NCBI GenBank assembly: GCA_000226015.1
Contig: JH152770.1
Coordinates: 108,404 to 131,687 of the forward strand
Direction: 5' to 3'
Length of the DNA stretch: 23,284 nucleotides
Origin: Mnemiopsis leidyi
Lineage: Eukaryota; Ctenophora; Tentaculata; Lobata; Bolinopsidae
Part shown: piece by piece, positions 1 to 9,812 of the stretch
Numbering within the stretch: position 1 is the stretch's first letter
Layout: every line of letters starts with the position of its first letter
The notes under the pieces: model-generated
Databases searched by the model: none
Seen by the model: only the letters and a program-made list of their open reading frames with translations
Told to the model about the DNA's origin: nothing
Position numbers and translations under genes: made by a program

Positions 1-217
1 TAGTGTAGCTGTTTACCTCTCCGATAGTGTAATGTTAACTTCTCTGACTGTCGTAACTGTTAACCTCTCCGCTGTGTAACTGTGAACTTCTCCCTGTGTA
101 ACTGTTAACTTCTCCCTGTGTTACTGTTAACTTCTCCGCTGTGTAACTGTTAACTTTCTGCTGTGTAACTGTTAACTTCTCCGCTGTGTAACTGTATACT
201 TCTCCGCTGTGTAACAG
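1..217. repeat. Tandem ~23-nt repeat array (left arm)
   Basis: About nine diverged copies of a 22-24-nt unit with core TGTAACTGTTAACTTCTC, each usually ending in CGCTG, run from the window edge to about 217. The units contain the palindrome GTTAAC. The same unit reappears in reverse complement at 622-771, so this is the left arm of a large inverted structure. The left limit cannot be seen because the window starts inside the array. Confidence 0.9.
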
Positions 218-621
218 TGTCTCGATTACAGTTTGGTTGCAACCCCACAGTGACGGGCGAAGGACTAAAGGTCAAAGGAGGCTCAAAAACGAGGAACTAG
301 GTCAATATGGAAAAAAGGCTGACACGGAAAGAGGTGAGAAACCTTGACTGAGGAAAAAGTTACCGAAGCAAGAATGTCCAACAATAGTCAGGGCACGGCA
401 ACAGATCTGGTGTTTCTGGTGTCGCTATGAAATACTCATCATTTTTGTTGAATTAGAGGAATGGGGGCCTCTCTTTAAGCAGTGCCCAGCTCTGAGTTGG
501 GTGAAGAGGGCAGTTTCTTGTTCCAGTTCAGAGTTTCTTAAAAGTTAAGTTCACATGGTCTTGTGGGCAAAATCCGACAAAAATAATTCTAAATTGTCGG
601 CCTCTGATATGTCAATGTCGC
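218..621. other. Spacer between the inverted repeat arms
   Basis: About 400 nt of mixed-composition sequence lies between the two oppositely oriented repeat arms. I see no open reading frame of useful length, RNA fold or recognised transposon domain in it. If the two arms are terminal inverted repeats of a non-autonomous element, this is its internal part. That is an inference from layout only. Confidence 0.5.
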
Positions 622-771
622 GTATACAGTAACACGGCGGAAAAGTTAACAGTTACACAGCGGAGAAGCATACAGTTACACAGCGGAAAAGTTAACAGTT
701 ACACAGCGGAGAAACATACAGTGGAGAAGTTAACAGTTACTCAGCAGAGAGGTTAACAGTTATACAGCGGA
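622..771. repeat. Tandem ~23-nt repeat array (right arm, inverted)
   Basis: About six to seven diverged copies of a unit with core GAGAAGTTAACAGTTACA run from about 622 to 771. This is the reverse complement of the unit in the left arm. Copies vary at the GTTAAC core, several reading GCATAC or ACATAC, and one copy is shortened near 710-722. Unique AT-rich sequence starts at about 772. Confidence 0.9.
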
Positions 772-1149
772 TTCTCTTAAGATCTAACTTTGCGATTTCA
801 ATTGTGAACAAATAATTTAAATTTAACTGTTTTCTTCATGACTCAAAATATTTTGACCAAAGTCTCTTGTCTTATTTTGTTCATCGCCCCTCAAAACCAA
901 TGTTTACTTGGTCCAAGTTTGCCTCTCCAATATTTTATAATTTTTAACCTTATAAAGAAATCATTGTGGGTAGACAATTTAACATTTGTGTTAATTCTGG
1001 TGCACATCCTGTAACCAGTGGCCACACTTTATAAGTTTAGAAAGGCTGGAGTACGAAGGCAAGTCGAGTTCAGCTTGTTCATGGAAAGCAGCCTTAACCT
1101 ATCTACTGTCAAGATTTGACCAGGCCATCAGATCCTCTGACCACCCCAC

Positions 1150-1490
1150 ATTGACATAAATCCAGGTTCGTTCTACCAGCAAAGCAGAGTGTTCTTGTTT
1201 GGAGGATTCCACCCAGAAAGTGAGAGCATGAACTGTGGAGTTTGCTCATGAATTGCTGAAGACTCTAGGCAGTGTTCAAATGGTGTGTCATTGCATTCCA
1301 CGATATAGGGCCTTGCACAGCAAATGATCTATCAAGCAGGGTCTGATTTGCTGGTGAGCTGGACTTGCTTTTAAGAGGAACTACAGCCAAGTCTCTGAGC
1401 CCTGGTCGAAAGACTAAAGAAACATTGAGGTCATTGATGGTTTTACCATTCAGGATACATTTGGGGATTAGTTGTTATGATGCTGGCATC
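1150..1490 (-). mobile_element. Degenerate LINE (non-LTR retrotransposon) fragment, C-terminal end of reverse transcriptase ORF
   Basis: On the minus strand one frame reads through RSFAVQGPISWNAM at about 1347-1306, then SLQQFMSKL near 1265. This matches the segment after the reverse-transcriptase domain in many non-LTR elements (pattern: arginine, [SA]F, GP, xxWN, xLP, then SLxxFKxxL). Upstream in the same frame is NDLNVSLVFRPGLRDL, which fits the region before it. The frame carries a stop after NTA, and no other part of an element is recognisable, so this is a dead 5'-truncated copy. The clade (CR1, L2 or Jockey type) cannot be told from this short tail. Confidence 0.65.
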
Positions 1491-1737
1491 ATTATTTGTT
1501 ATTTATTTCTTTTATCTATCTTCAAATATGGAGTACATTGAAGCGTTCCTATCGTCGTTGAAGGGACACTATTGACAAACGGGACAACCGCTCCCAGTAA
1601 TGAAGCTGTTTCATACCAGCAATCTTAGGTGTAAAGGTTTGGTTGCACACTTGTAAGTTCTTCGATATGTGTGACACACGTAAAGAACATGTACATTATC
1701 TGTGTTTTCAAGTAAGTTCCCAATTTTGTGTTTTTAG

Positions 1738-2040
1738 GGCTGGTGAAGTAGTATATGGCAAGCTTGCTTGTAGACTTCAATTATAGAATTAGAAGAAATC
1801 TTCCCTGACTTTCTATGCAAGAGATCCGGGGTTCGGTTCCTAGATCCACCAATCGTAGAGGAGGGCGCTAAGGGCATTTGCCTATGCAATCTTGGTGGGT
1901 CGACTGAGTCAAATGACCGGCAAACGGTGATTAAGGGATAAATGAGGAGGGTTTCCATTAAAAGATAGAGAATCTTCCAGGAGCCCCTTGGCCTTCAGAA
2001 TTATAACCGTAAAAACCTGGGTAGGTACAGACCTACATAA
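1738..2040 (+). mobile_element. tRNA-derived SINE-like element
   Basis: A pol III A-box match, TGGTGAAGTAGT at 1741-1752, fits the consensus TRGYNNARYNGG at all but the last position. A B-box match, GGTTCGGTTCC at 1830-1840, fits GGTTCGANTCC at all but one. Their spacing (about 78 nt) is long but within the range of tRNAs with long variable arms or diverged SINE heads. About 180 nt of non-tRNA body follows, and sequence near 2035-2065 becomes A-rich and repetitive. The 3' limit is uncertain. It sits beside a LINE remnant that might have supplied the mobilisation machinery, which is inference. Confidence 0.55.
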
Positions 2041-2209
2041 CTAAATACATATACAAAATACATAATTTTGTGTAAGATAGGGATAATCACAGATTGTAAT
2101 ATTTTCCTTTTAGATTATATTTGAATGTTGAACTAGTTATTTGAACTGTCAATCAAATCTCACCCATTTGTTGTTGACTTATATTCAATTTAGGAGTTGG
2201 AAACAAAGC

Positions 2210-3403
2210 ATGGCCGAATCCTTGAAGTTTACTTTTAAAAAGAAGAAAGAAAAGCCTAAGTTGATAAAGGCAGAAAAGAAGGAGGACGAAGAAGAAACTG
2301 AATACATATCAAGCACTGCTGCTATAACTTCACACCATAAAAAGAAAAAGAAAAAGCTTGTTATTCGTGGTACTGGAAATTTGTGGAAGCCAGGAACTGC
2401 AGAAGTAGATGATGTTACAAAAGAAGCAATCAATCAAATTCTATGTGATCCTAATAGTGTTTCTGCTGTAGACACAAAACAAATCCATGTTTCCAATAAT
2501 ACATCGTCTCTCAAGTTTCCTGGTGTTGTGCCACAGGAGGAATCAACTCTTGATGATTATAATGATGTTCCAATAACTGATTTTGGGGAAGCTTTAATGA
2601 GAGGTATGGGCTGGGAGAAAGGAAAAGGAGTGGGACGAAATCGTAAAATTGTTGAACCTATTGACTTTGACAAGCAAAAAAGAACACTTGGTGTTACAAT
2701 TTACGAAGAAGAAACAGCAGAAGCTGAAAAATTGTTTCATGAATTTAAATTGGGTGAGTATATTGAAATCATTGCTGGCCAGGACAAGAGCAAACATGCT
2801 AAAATTCTTTCTCTTTCATTAGAAACATCCAGGTGCATTGTAAGATTACCTTCAGAGGAGATAATAGATCTGGCTATTATCAATATCAAAAAAGGCTCTA
2901 GACAAGAGTATTTAAAGCAACGTGATGAATGCCAGGATGTTCCTGATGTATTTGTTGCTCCTCCTGCTAAAAGACTCAAACAAGTAAAACATTCAGCTAG
3001 TCAGCTGTCTCAGAATGGTGCATCTAAATCCAACAGTACTGGACTTGCATGGCTACATAGAGACCTTAAAGTCAGGGTTATTTGTAAGGAGTTTTCTGGA
3101 GGGAAATATTATTGCAAAAAACTTGATATTGTCGATATTGTAGATCCTTGGACATGTGTCTGTAGAACAGAAGAAGGAAAACTTTTAGAGAATGTGCCCC
3201 AGTCCATCTTAGAAACAGTTGTTCCAAAGAAAAAAGGTTCGTTATTGATGTTGTTATCAAAAGATAATCGCTTTGAAATAGCTGAACTAGAAGAGAAAGA
3301 CTCTAAATCAAGTTCTGTTGTATGTGTTACCTTGATTGAAAAAGATGTTGTGACTGCTTCATATGATGATGTATGCCAATACATTGGGGAGGCCGTCAGA
3401 TAG
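2210..3403 (+). CDS. GPKOW: GPKOW: G-patch and KOW-motif spliceosomal protein
   Basis: This 397-residue nuclear RNA-binding protein belongs to the GPKOW/Spp2-related family. The G-patch proteins of this family bind and stimulate the DEAH helicase DHX16/Prp2 in the activated spliceosome. A basic N-terminus (LKFTFKKKKEKPKL) comes first. The G-patch lies at about residues 115-165 with its signature LMRGMGWEKGKGVGR. The first KOW region is at about 178-235 (LGEYIEIIAGQDKSKHAKIL). The second begins at about 281 with WLHRDLKVRV and runs through GGKYYCKK, TCVCRTEEGKLLE and LETVVPKKKG, all close to the vertebrate order. The C-terminus YDDVCQYIG also matches. Length is slightly below the human ~476 residues. 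I chose the ATG at 2210 because a splice-acceptor-like tract ends at TAG 2191-2193. An earlier in-frame ATG at 2141 would lie in that probable intron. The whole coding part is one exon. Confidence 0.93.
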   Translation: MAESLKFTFKKKKEKPKLIKAEKKEDEEETEYISSTAAITSHHKKKKKKLVIRGTGNLWKPGTAEVDDVTKEAINQILCDPNSVSAVDTKQIHVSNNTSSLKFPGVVPQEESTLDDYNDVPITDFGEALMRGMGWEKGKGVGRNRKIVEPIDFDKQKRTLGVTIYEEETAEAEKLFHEFKLGEYIEIIAGQDKSKHAKILSLSLETSRCIVRLPSEEIIDLAIINIKKGSRQEYLKQRDECQDVPDVFVAPPAKRLKQVKHSASQLSQNGASKSNSTGLAWLHRDLKVRVICKEFSGGKYYCKKLDIVDIVDPWTCVCRTEEGKLLENVPQSILETVVPKKKGSLLMLLSKDNRFEIAELEEKDSKSSSVVCVTLIEKDVVTASYDDVCQYIGEAVR

Positions 3404-3523
3404 CGCTATTCCATTTTTTTTAATCTTTAGGCTTATATTTGTCATGACACCGACACCATAATTTTTATATTTAGATTTTACAGTGATTGTAAAAGTGTCT
3501 CGTAGTTATTTAGGTGTAAAGTA

Positions 3524-3529
3524 ATTAAA
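3524..3529 (+). terminator. Possible GPKOW poly(A) signal (ATTAAA)
   Basis: ATTAAA lies about 120 nt past the GPKOW stop codon in AT-rich sequence. It is the nearest common poly(A) hexamer variant downstream. No AATAAA occurs nearby. The assignment rests on position only. Confidence 0.3.
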
Positions 3530-4087
3530 TACCTAGGCATTCAGATCATGGCCATGTGTCCCATAGCTATAAGTAATATATTTAAATAGATGTTGCAATG
3601 TTGCATAGCACACACTACAAATTTTAGGTATTATATTTGACTAGGTATGCTCATAAAATGCTGACAATATGAGATGTGCGAAAGTACTTTTATGCAGTAG
3701 TTGTGCAACGCAGTTTTTTGATGATTCTGTGAAAAAACCACAGTCACAAATTTCAGTCAAAAATATTTTGTTGATAGCTGAGGTCTGACAATGATATTAA
3801 TACACATTCAACTGATTTGGCCATCCTTGAAGAGTCAAGATGACAAAAAGTAAGAGTTGCTTTTAGCCAGCTACACTGTTTCATTGAAAGTTGCCAGAAT
3901 TTATTTTTGCCAAAACAACAATCTTGTTTAATTTCTCTTTTAGCTCAATATTCAAAAGTTCAAACGGGTGGAGTTGAGCTGATGTTCTAGGTTGTCTATT
4001 TGAGTTTATTCAGATTGTAATTGTGGGTAGAGGGGAAAGCATTTAAGGTGAATATGAATTCGATTTGAAATTTTCGTGTAAAATTAC
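3530..4087. other. GPKOW-SYNRG intergenic stretch, no gene seen
   Basis: This AT-rich stretch has no reading frame with coding character on either strand. It should hold the rest of the GPKOW 3' flank and perhaps the SYNRG promoter or a noncoding first exon, but I can point to no specific signal. Confidence 0.5.
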
Positions 4088-4296
4088 ACTCTTAAGGAGG
4101 TGTCTCACATTTGCTTTGAGGGAGGTGTCTCAAAAACGTTGTACATACCAGCAAAGCTAATTTTGCAAGGAGGTGTCTCAAATCAAAATAAATGTGACAC
4201 ACCTCCTAAAATCAAAACAAATGTGAGACTCCTCCTAAAATCAAAACAATTTGGAGAAACCTCCTAAATCAAAACAAATATGAGACACTTCCCCAC
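4088..4296. repeat. Inverted tandem repeat with core GGAGGTGTCTCA
   Basis: Three forward copies of a unit with core GGAGGTGTCTCA start near 4096, 4121 and 4169. They are followed by four reverse-oriented copies (core TGTGAGACWCCTCC, with TAAAATCAAAAC between them) from about 4190 to 4294. At the centre, near 4170-4207, GGAGGTGT faces ACACCTCC as a perfect 8-bp hairpin stem with a loop of about 20 nt. The design of forward array then reverse array repeats that of 1-771 but with a different unit. It lies about 140 nt upstream of the SYNRG start codon. Confidence 0.85.
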
Positions 4297-4435
4297 GAAT
4301 ACAGTAATCTATTTTTATGCAGTATCCTTTATCACATATCTGCCATTTTTACTGACCATTTGAATTTTCATGCAGTTATCGTGTTCTGATAAATTGGTAA
4401 TTGTAATTTAATATTTCCCTAGGTAAGTTGCAGAC

Positions 4436-7400
4436 ATGAACAATCAGAACTTTCATCAGCTGTACAATCATCAATCCGCAAATGGCCCAACGGCAGAGCA
4501 AGTAGCAACTTTTCAAAAGCAGCAGCAAATGTTTCTGCAGCAACAGCAACAGTATATGCTGCAGCAACAGCAACTTCAAAAGCAGATGATGAGAGAAGAA
4601 CAGCGAAATCGTTTGAAAAATATGAACGTGAAAAGTATGGGGATGTCCACATTTCAACAACACACCAGCATGCAGCAGCAGCCTGTTAACAATCAAACCC
4701 TCGGCAATAGTTACTATCAACCACCATCAAGTTTTCCCGCCAATCAACAATATTCTCATTCGCCCATTTCTCACAGCCACAATTTCATGCAAGCTTCATT
4801 GCAGGGCCAAGAAAAAGGGATGACTGGAGAATCAGCACAGTCATTTACTTCTTTGCAGCAAATCGGCAATGTTCAGCCAATGACATCTCTGTATCCACCA
4901 CAGCCAATTGCTCCCGTTCAAAATGTTACTCCAGTGTTTTCAACTTATGCTTCTACAATGCCTCATATGAATTCAACATCTTCTTATAGTCCTGGTATGT
5001 GGAATGATTCTAAGTCTCACGTTGTGCCACATGATAATTATCAAAATAGCTTTGCTGTTTCGACTGGCAGCGGTTTTGGAGACTCCTTTGTCAACAATAG
5101 TACCGCTGATGCTTCTAATGTTAAGTACAATACTAGATCTCTGACGGGCCAATTCGAAAGTAATGATAAACCTCCTGGTAACCTTTCCCGATCAGACTCT
5201 GACGAGTTTGGCGATTTTACATCAACCAGTGGAAGTTTTTCTCAATTGCAAAACAGTGATGAAGCTCCCAAAGACATCGATATTTTTCAGTCGACCACCT
5301 CTACGAATTCAGGGACATATCATAGCACTGATTTTGGTCTACTAAGCATTGCTCCGTCAAGCTCTGCTCAGGATGATACTTATTCAAAGTTCGATGGACA
5401 GAATAATTTTCAAAATCTGTCATCTACTGGGCATAACTCTGCACTTACTAATTCGTCAAAAGTTCCTTGGCAAAAAGATTCATTATCTAACTGTATGTTA
5501 CCAGTTTCAATACCTGCTGATAGGATGGACTTGTCTTCTGTTGTACAATCAAGTTTTCTAGACCAGCATCCGGTTACTCAGAATCATGCTATTTCATCCC
5601 AACATGATAGGTCCTCAGTACAATCAATAGATGATGGTAAAGACGATGCAATGGATGATTTTGATGATTTCCAAACAGCTGCACCAGAAATAACATCTTC
5701 TGTCAGTAGTAGTAAGGAAGCAACTTTATCCAAACAAACAGAATTGTCCCATCAGGGATATGTTCCTGGATCATTAACAAATGAAAATGCAGATGTTGTT
5801 TACTCAGTGGCCATATTTTCTAATCCAATTAAAGTCGATAGCACCCCTAAATCTGATATTTCTGAATTTGATAAATTGATAACTAAATCTCTTAGTGGTA
5901 AGCCTACTAAATCAAGTGTCAAATCATTGTTCAAACCGGCTCAGAAGCCATCCATTCCATCTATGAAGTCCTCTGTTACTCCATCAGAAAAGGCTGCCGA
6001 TTGGGGATCCCTTAATCTTGGTGATGTGTTTCAAATTCCTGCTCAAGAGAATGACGACTTTGGGGAATTTGCATCAAAATCCCCTAAATTTGAAGTGACA
6101 CCTCAAAAGGATACTTCAGACATACTTGACTCAACATTTGATACTAAGTCGACTTTATCCAAGCCTCAAGAATCATCTTCTAATGATCTCTTTTCGTTAT
6201 TTAGTTCCCCTAAACAAAGCAGCAACTATGATAAGGTGCCTTATATATCGGAAGGCACTCTTGATTTATCAGATACGAAAGTTGGAATCACAGATCTTCT
6301 CGGCATTACAAAAATTGCTGAAACAAAGCCGGCAAAAAAAAGGAATCCAATTACTAATTTATTTAGTGATAGTGAGTGTAACAAATCTGTTGTTGAATCT
6401 TCTGGTATAGATTGGACAGATTTTACATCCTCCCAGTCTTCAACTTCACCAAACCTCACTGAGCCCGTCGCTATGATTGATAACTCATCAAGCTCATCAA
6501 GCCTTAATATGAACAAAATTCCATCTTTGTACAAAGATATCATTGAATATTGCAACACACCAAGTGGAATAATAGATGTTGGAAGGGTTTATGAAGTTAT
6601 GCTAACAGATAAATTTAAAGTTGTTGCTTTGCAGCCTATGATGAGTCAGTGTAAGATGATGGGTTGTCCAACTGCAAAAGATCTTGTCGACTTGATCGGA
6701 ATCGTTGGATTAAAACAAAAAGGATTCCCTGCACCTTCAAAATATGAACTTAACTATAATAAACTGTCATTGCCATCGGTAAATACTTCTGTTTTAAAAA
6801 AGATGAAGACAAATAAAAAATTGATGAGAGTGATCAGCCAACGCTATTGTCCTTTGTCAACCAGGATACAAAGAAATCAGATTCATCATTTGCACCCGTG
6901 TTCGACTTTGGAACATCCTCCACCAAAGATCTATCAAGTGCTCCATTTGCTGGAGAAAGCAAGAATGTGACTGATGTATTAGCAAATAATGATGATGATG
7001 ATTGGGGAGATTTTGGATCTTTTCCAGACCCTGCTGAAAAATCAAAATTTTCTTGGGACAGTAATCAATTTAGCAACGACAAGCCTTTGGCTCAGAATAA
7101 TCCTGTTTTTGATCTGTTTCAGGAGTCTGTGCAGGTAAATTTGCCACCTCCATCACATGCTGGCAGCATTCAAAAGTCCAAAACAAAGGTTCCACTAGTG
7201 CTAGATGAACCCCCACCTCTCTCTGACGATGATGATGAAGATTGGGCTGACTTTGCTCATCCTGCACACAAATGGGACATCGACCCTGATAAAATCGAAG
7301 AACAAGCTGTCAACAATGCAGCATCTAAAAACAGATGGGGTACCATCTCGACTTCCTGTGAAAAAGAATATCAAGATGAAGATTGCCATGACAAAGATTA

Positions 7401-8748
7401 CAGCCATGTCCCTGTAGAATTAAACAGTTCTAAATCACCAAACTTTTTTGCTACTGATTTTAGGGTGAGCTCAACGCTAAAAATAGAACAAGAAAAATCC
7501 TCTGATCTGACCCAAGTTAATGAACCAATCTCACTTGTTTCCGACCAAATTGCCGACGACTCAGTTTTAAATGAAGCCCCTTTAGACACTGACAAGTCAG
7601 ATTTAATGACTAAGGAGGTAGTGTCAAAAACAAGAAAAGATATCGACAAACTTGCATCTCCTGAAAATCAAATTGGCGATTTTGTTTCTCCTTTTGCTGA
7701 TTTTGCTGATGAAAGTAAAAACAGTTTTGTCAACGTCTTTGGTAATGCTATAGAGCCATTTCCTTCTGGGACGTCTGCTTCAAATTTCGATTCACCATTT
7801 GCTGACTTTATTGATAGCTCATCTATAACACATACTGAATCAGCTGACTTTGCCGACTTCACAGCATCTTCTGATCTACCTGATATCAAAATACCAGATG
7901 CAAAAAACCTTGAAACTGAGTTTGCTGAGTTTGATAGTGGGGATATAGCAGAAGAAGATGAATTTTCAGATTTTTGTGGCATAGATGAGAATACTGATAT
8001 GGCTAAGGATGCTGTATCTGAATCTTTAAAATTAACAAACCTTCCGAAAAAAGACCTCGATGGTTTTTGGAATGACATGGTTGATACCCTTGGTTCTAAT
8101 ATCCAAAGTGAACCTGTTTTTGACTTAGAAGATCAACATCCTATAAAGCCGAATGTGCAAGCTGATGTTAATTCATTGGTTCCTAGTGCAATTTGTCAGC
8201 CGGTAAGCTATGATGCCCTTAAAGGGGAGTCATTCGACAATGAGGAGGATAGGATTGGGGCTTGGAGCAAGTGTCTATCTATGATATTAACAATTCTCAT
8301 TCAATGTCAAAATCTTTTTGGTACTTCACAGAAGCCGTCCATCAAGCATGAGGTAGTTAATTCAGAAAAAGGAAAAATGTATTTGGACTGCTGCACTGAA
8401 GTGTTTAGGGTTGCTTGTAGGATTAGCATTGCTGGTGCAGCTGACGATGGGATTGTCGAAATATTCAAAGAGATCAAACACACTTGGACCTTGATATCAG
8501 AGATGCTAGATGATAGTATTGATTTGCCAAACATACGTGATTTTCACATTCGCTTGGACAAATCCGAGGACGAGTTTAGTGAGAGGAATTGTGGTGTCTG
8601 TGTGTTAGATACTGGGGTAGAAAACAAAACCAGTAAGTTGAAGTACAACGGAGTGTTCTACCACGTGACCTGTGCTAACTTTTGGGTCAATGCTGTTAAC
8701 CCGTTACTTCCCAATTTGAATTGTCAGTTTGAAAACTCACTTTTATAG
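4436..8748 (+). CDS. SYNRG: Gamma-synergin (AP-1 adaptor accessory protein)
   Basis: Gamma-synergin binds the ear of the AP-1 gamma subunit and works in clathrin traffic at the trans-Golgi and endosomes. The model joins 4436-6778 and 6838-8748 (phase 0, 59-nt intron) into about 1,417 residues; human has about 1,314. In order: a Gln-rich coiled coil (about 20-65); an EH-like domain (about 698-775, YKDIIEYCNTPSGI to KQKGFPAP); and a conserved C-terminal domain from about 1250 with EVFRVACRI, CGVCVLD and FYHVTCANFWVN, nearly as in vertebrates. At least nine acidic Asp-Phe motifs of the gamma-ear-binding kind occur on both sides of the EH-like domain: DEFGDF, DDFDDF, DDFGEF, DDWGDF, EDWADF, SPFADFAD, SPFADFID, ADFADF, DEFSDF. 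An in-frame TAA at 4424, after the acceptor-like CCCTAG ending at 4422, supports the 4436 start. The junction could instead be a one-base frameshift in an A-run. Confidence 0.9.
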
Positions 8749-8884
8749 CAACTTTAAAGTGATGAAATACAAACGTCAGAATTCTTGGGGAAGAGTCGGA
8801 AATTATTTTCATCATTTGACTGTGCTTCTCGAATTTGATTGGTTGTATCTGGCTTCTTATTGGTCAATCACCGTCACGTGATGG

Positions 8885-8890
8885 AATAAA
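8885..8890 (+). terminator. Probable SYNRG poly(A) signal (AATAAA)
   Basis: A canonical AATAAA lies 137 nt past the SYNRG stop, the first one downstream on the coding strand. A 3' UTR of about 160 nt would result. Confidence 0.5.
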
Positions 8891-9703
8891 TTTTCAACTC
8901 CTTTACTTGAAATCTGATGTCCATTTTGTTCTTATACCTATGACGTTGTGGGTATAAGGAATGTTTTTGGTTTATAATGCACATTTCCTTGATACGATAT
9001 TCATTAGTCTTGCATGAATTCTTCATGTAGCGCTCTTTTATTTCTAACAGAATTTCAAAAGCTGATATTTGGATGATCTTGAATTTCATTCAGGTTGTTA
9101 TTAAACAACAAACTGTACCTATAATTTTACACAGCAGTAATGGGCCAACTTTAAGCCAATCTTTTCAGTTAATTAGAATTAATCTAGTGCCGTTTCCGGT
9201 TTCAGATAGAATTTATTTACATGACTTATCACTTTTAAAATGACGCAATTTTCTTATTGGAGTATTGGCGTCTATTGAGAGTACCTTCCAGCACGATTTC
9301 TAAGATATTTATATATTTTTGCTGTAAAAATTTACGTTTGGTGTATTGATGGTTGTTATTAGGCTATGTAATGGGGTATTGGCCATTGGGGTTTCCTTAC
9401 AAATTGGTTTTATTTCGCCCAAAAACTATTACATACCTGGGTATTGATTTTGTTTTTAGATTCAACAGAATTGCAGAGATTCCGCTAGGATGTATTTTAA
9501 TTTGACTTAATAAGTAAAAGCACAAAACTGAATGCTTTAATATCCGATTAAATTCCATCTTTTTGTAAATCGTTGTAATTAATGTTTTCAGGTTTTTGGT
9601 CAAGATTTTATTGTAGTTTATGTTGTTTTACTGTTTGATCTTGATATTTAAAAGAATTCAACCTAGACTCAAATTTCGTGAAATTATTGTAAATCATGAA
9701 TAA
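8891..9703. other. SYNRG-ZC3H3 intergenic stretch, no gene seen
   Basis: About 800 nt of AT-rich sequence without a convincing reading frame on either strand. It should contain the ZC3H3 promoter and any noncoding first exon, but I cannot place them. Confidence 0.5.
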
Positions 9704-9740
9704 TGATATCATGCAGTATGGACTGATATCATGCAGTATG
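9704..9740. repeat. 17-bp direct repeat with 20-nt period
   Basis: TGATATCATGCAGTATG occurs at 9704-9720 and again at 9724-9740, separated by three bases. Each copy contains the palindrome GATATC. It sits just before the acceptor-like tract ahead of the ZC3H3 coding exon. It may be a simple local duplication. Confidence 0.85.
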
Positions 9741-9766
9741 AACTTTACGGTAAATCTCATTTCAGA

Positions 9767-9802
9767 ATGCCTGATGATTGTTGTTGCTGGAAATTCGATT
9801 GA
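9767..9802 (+). promoter_or_regulatory. Short upstream ORF before the ZC3H3 start
   Basis: If the exon begins after the acceptor TTTCAG ending at 9765, its first ATG (9767) opens an 11-codon frame, MPDDCCWKFD, that ends at TGA 9800-9802. This is 10 nt before the preferred start at 9813 and out of frame with it. It could lower initiation on ZC3H3. An in-frame alternative start also exists at 9774. Confidence 0.35.
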
Positions 9803-9812
9803 TACTAGTAGC

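Noticed and set aside
1738-1850. A functional tRNA gene
   Set aside because: Both promoter boxes are present, but I cannot fold a convincing acceptor stem or anticodon arm and the box spacing is long.
1734-1958. 74-codon minus-strand frame containing RNRTPDLL
   Set aside because: This peptide is what a tRNA B-box sequence yields when translated; the region is the SINE, not a gene.
2141-2209. 23-residue N-terminal extension of GPKOW from the ATG at 2141
   Set aside because: It crosses an acceptor-like tract ending at TAG 2193 and has no resemblance to GPKOW; the family-like start is at 2210.
4376-4720. Leu-rich minus-strand frames over the start of SYNRG
   Set aside because: They are the antisense of the CAG/CAA glutamine codons of SYNRG; the plus strand carries the conserved gene.
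7668-8078. 136-codon minus-strand Ser-rich frame
   Set aside because: It is a shadow of the Asp-Phe motif region of SYNRG on the opposite strand.
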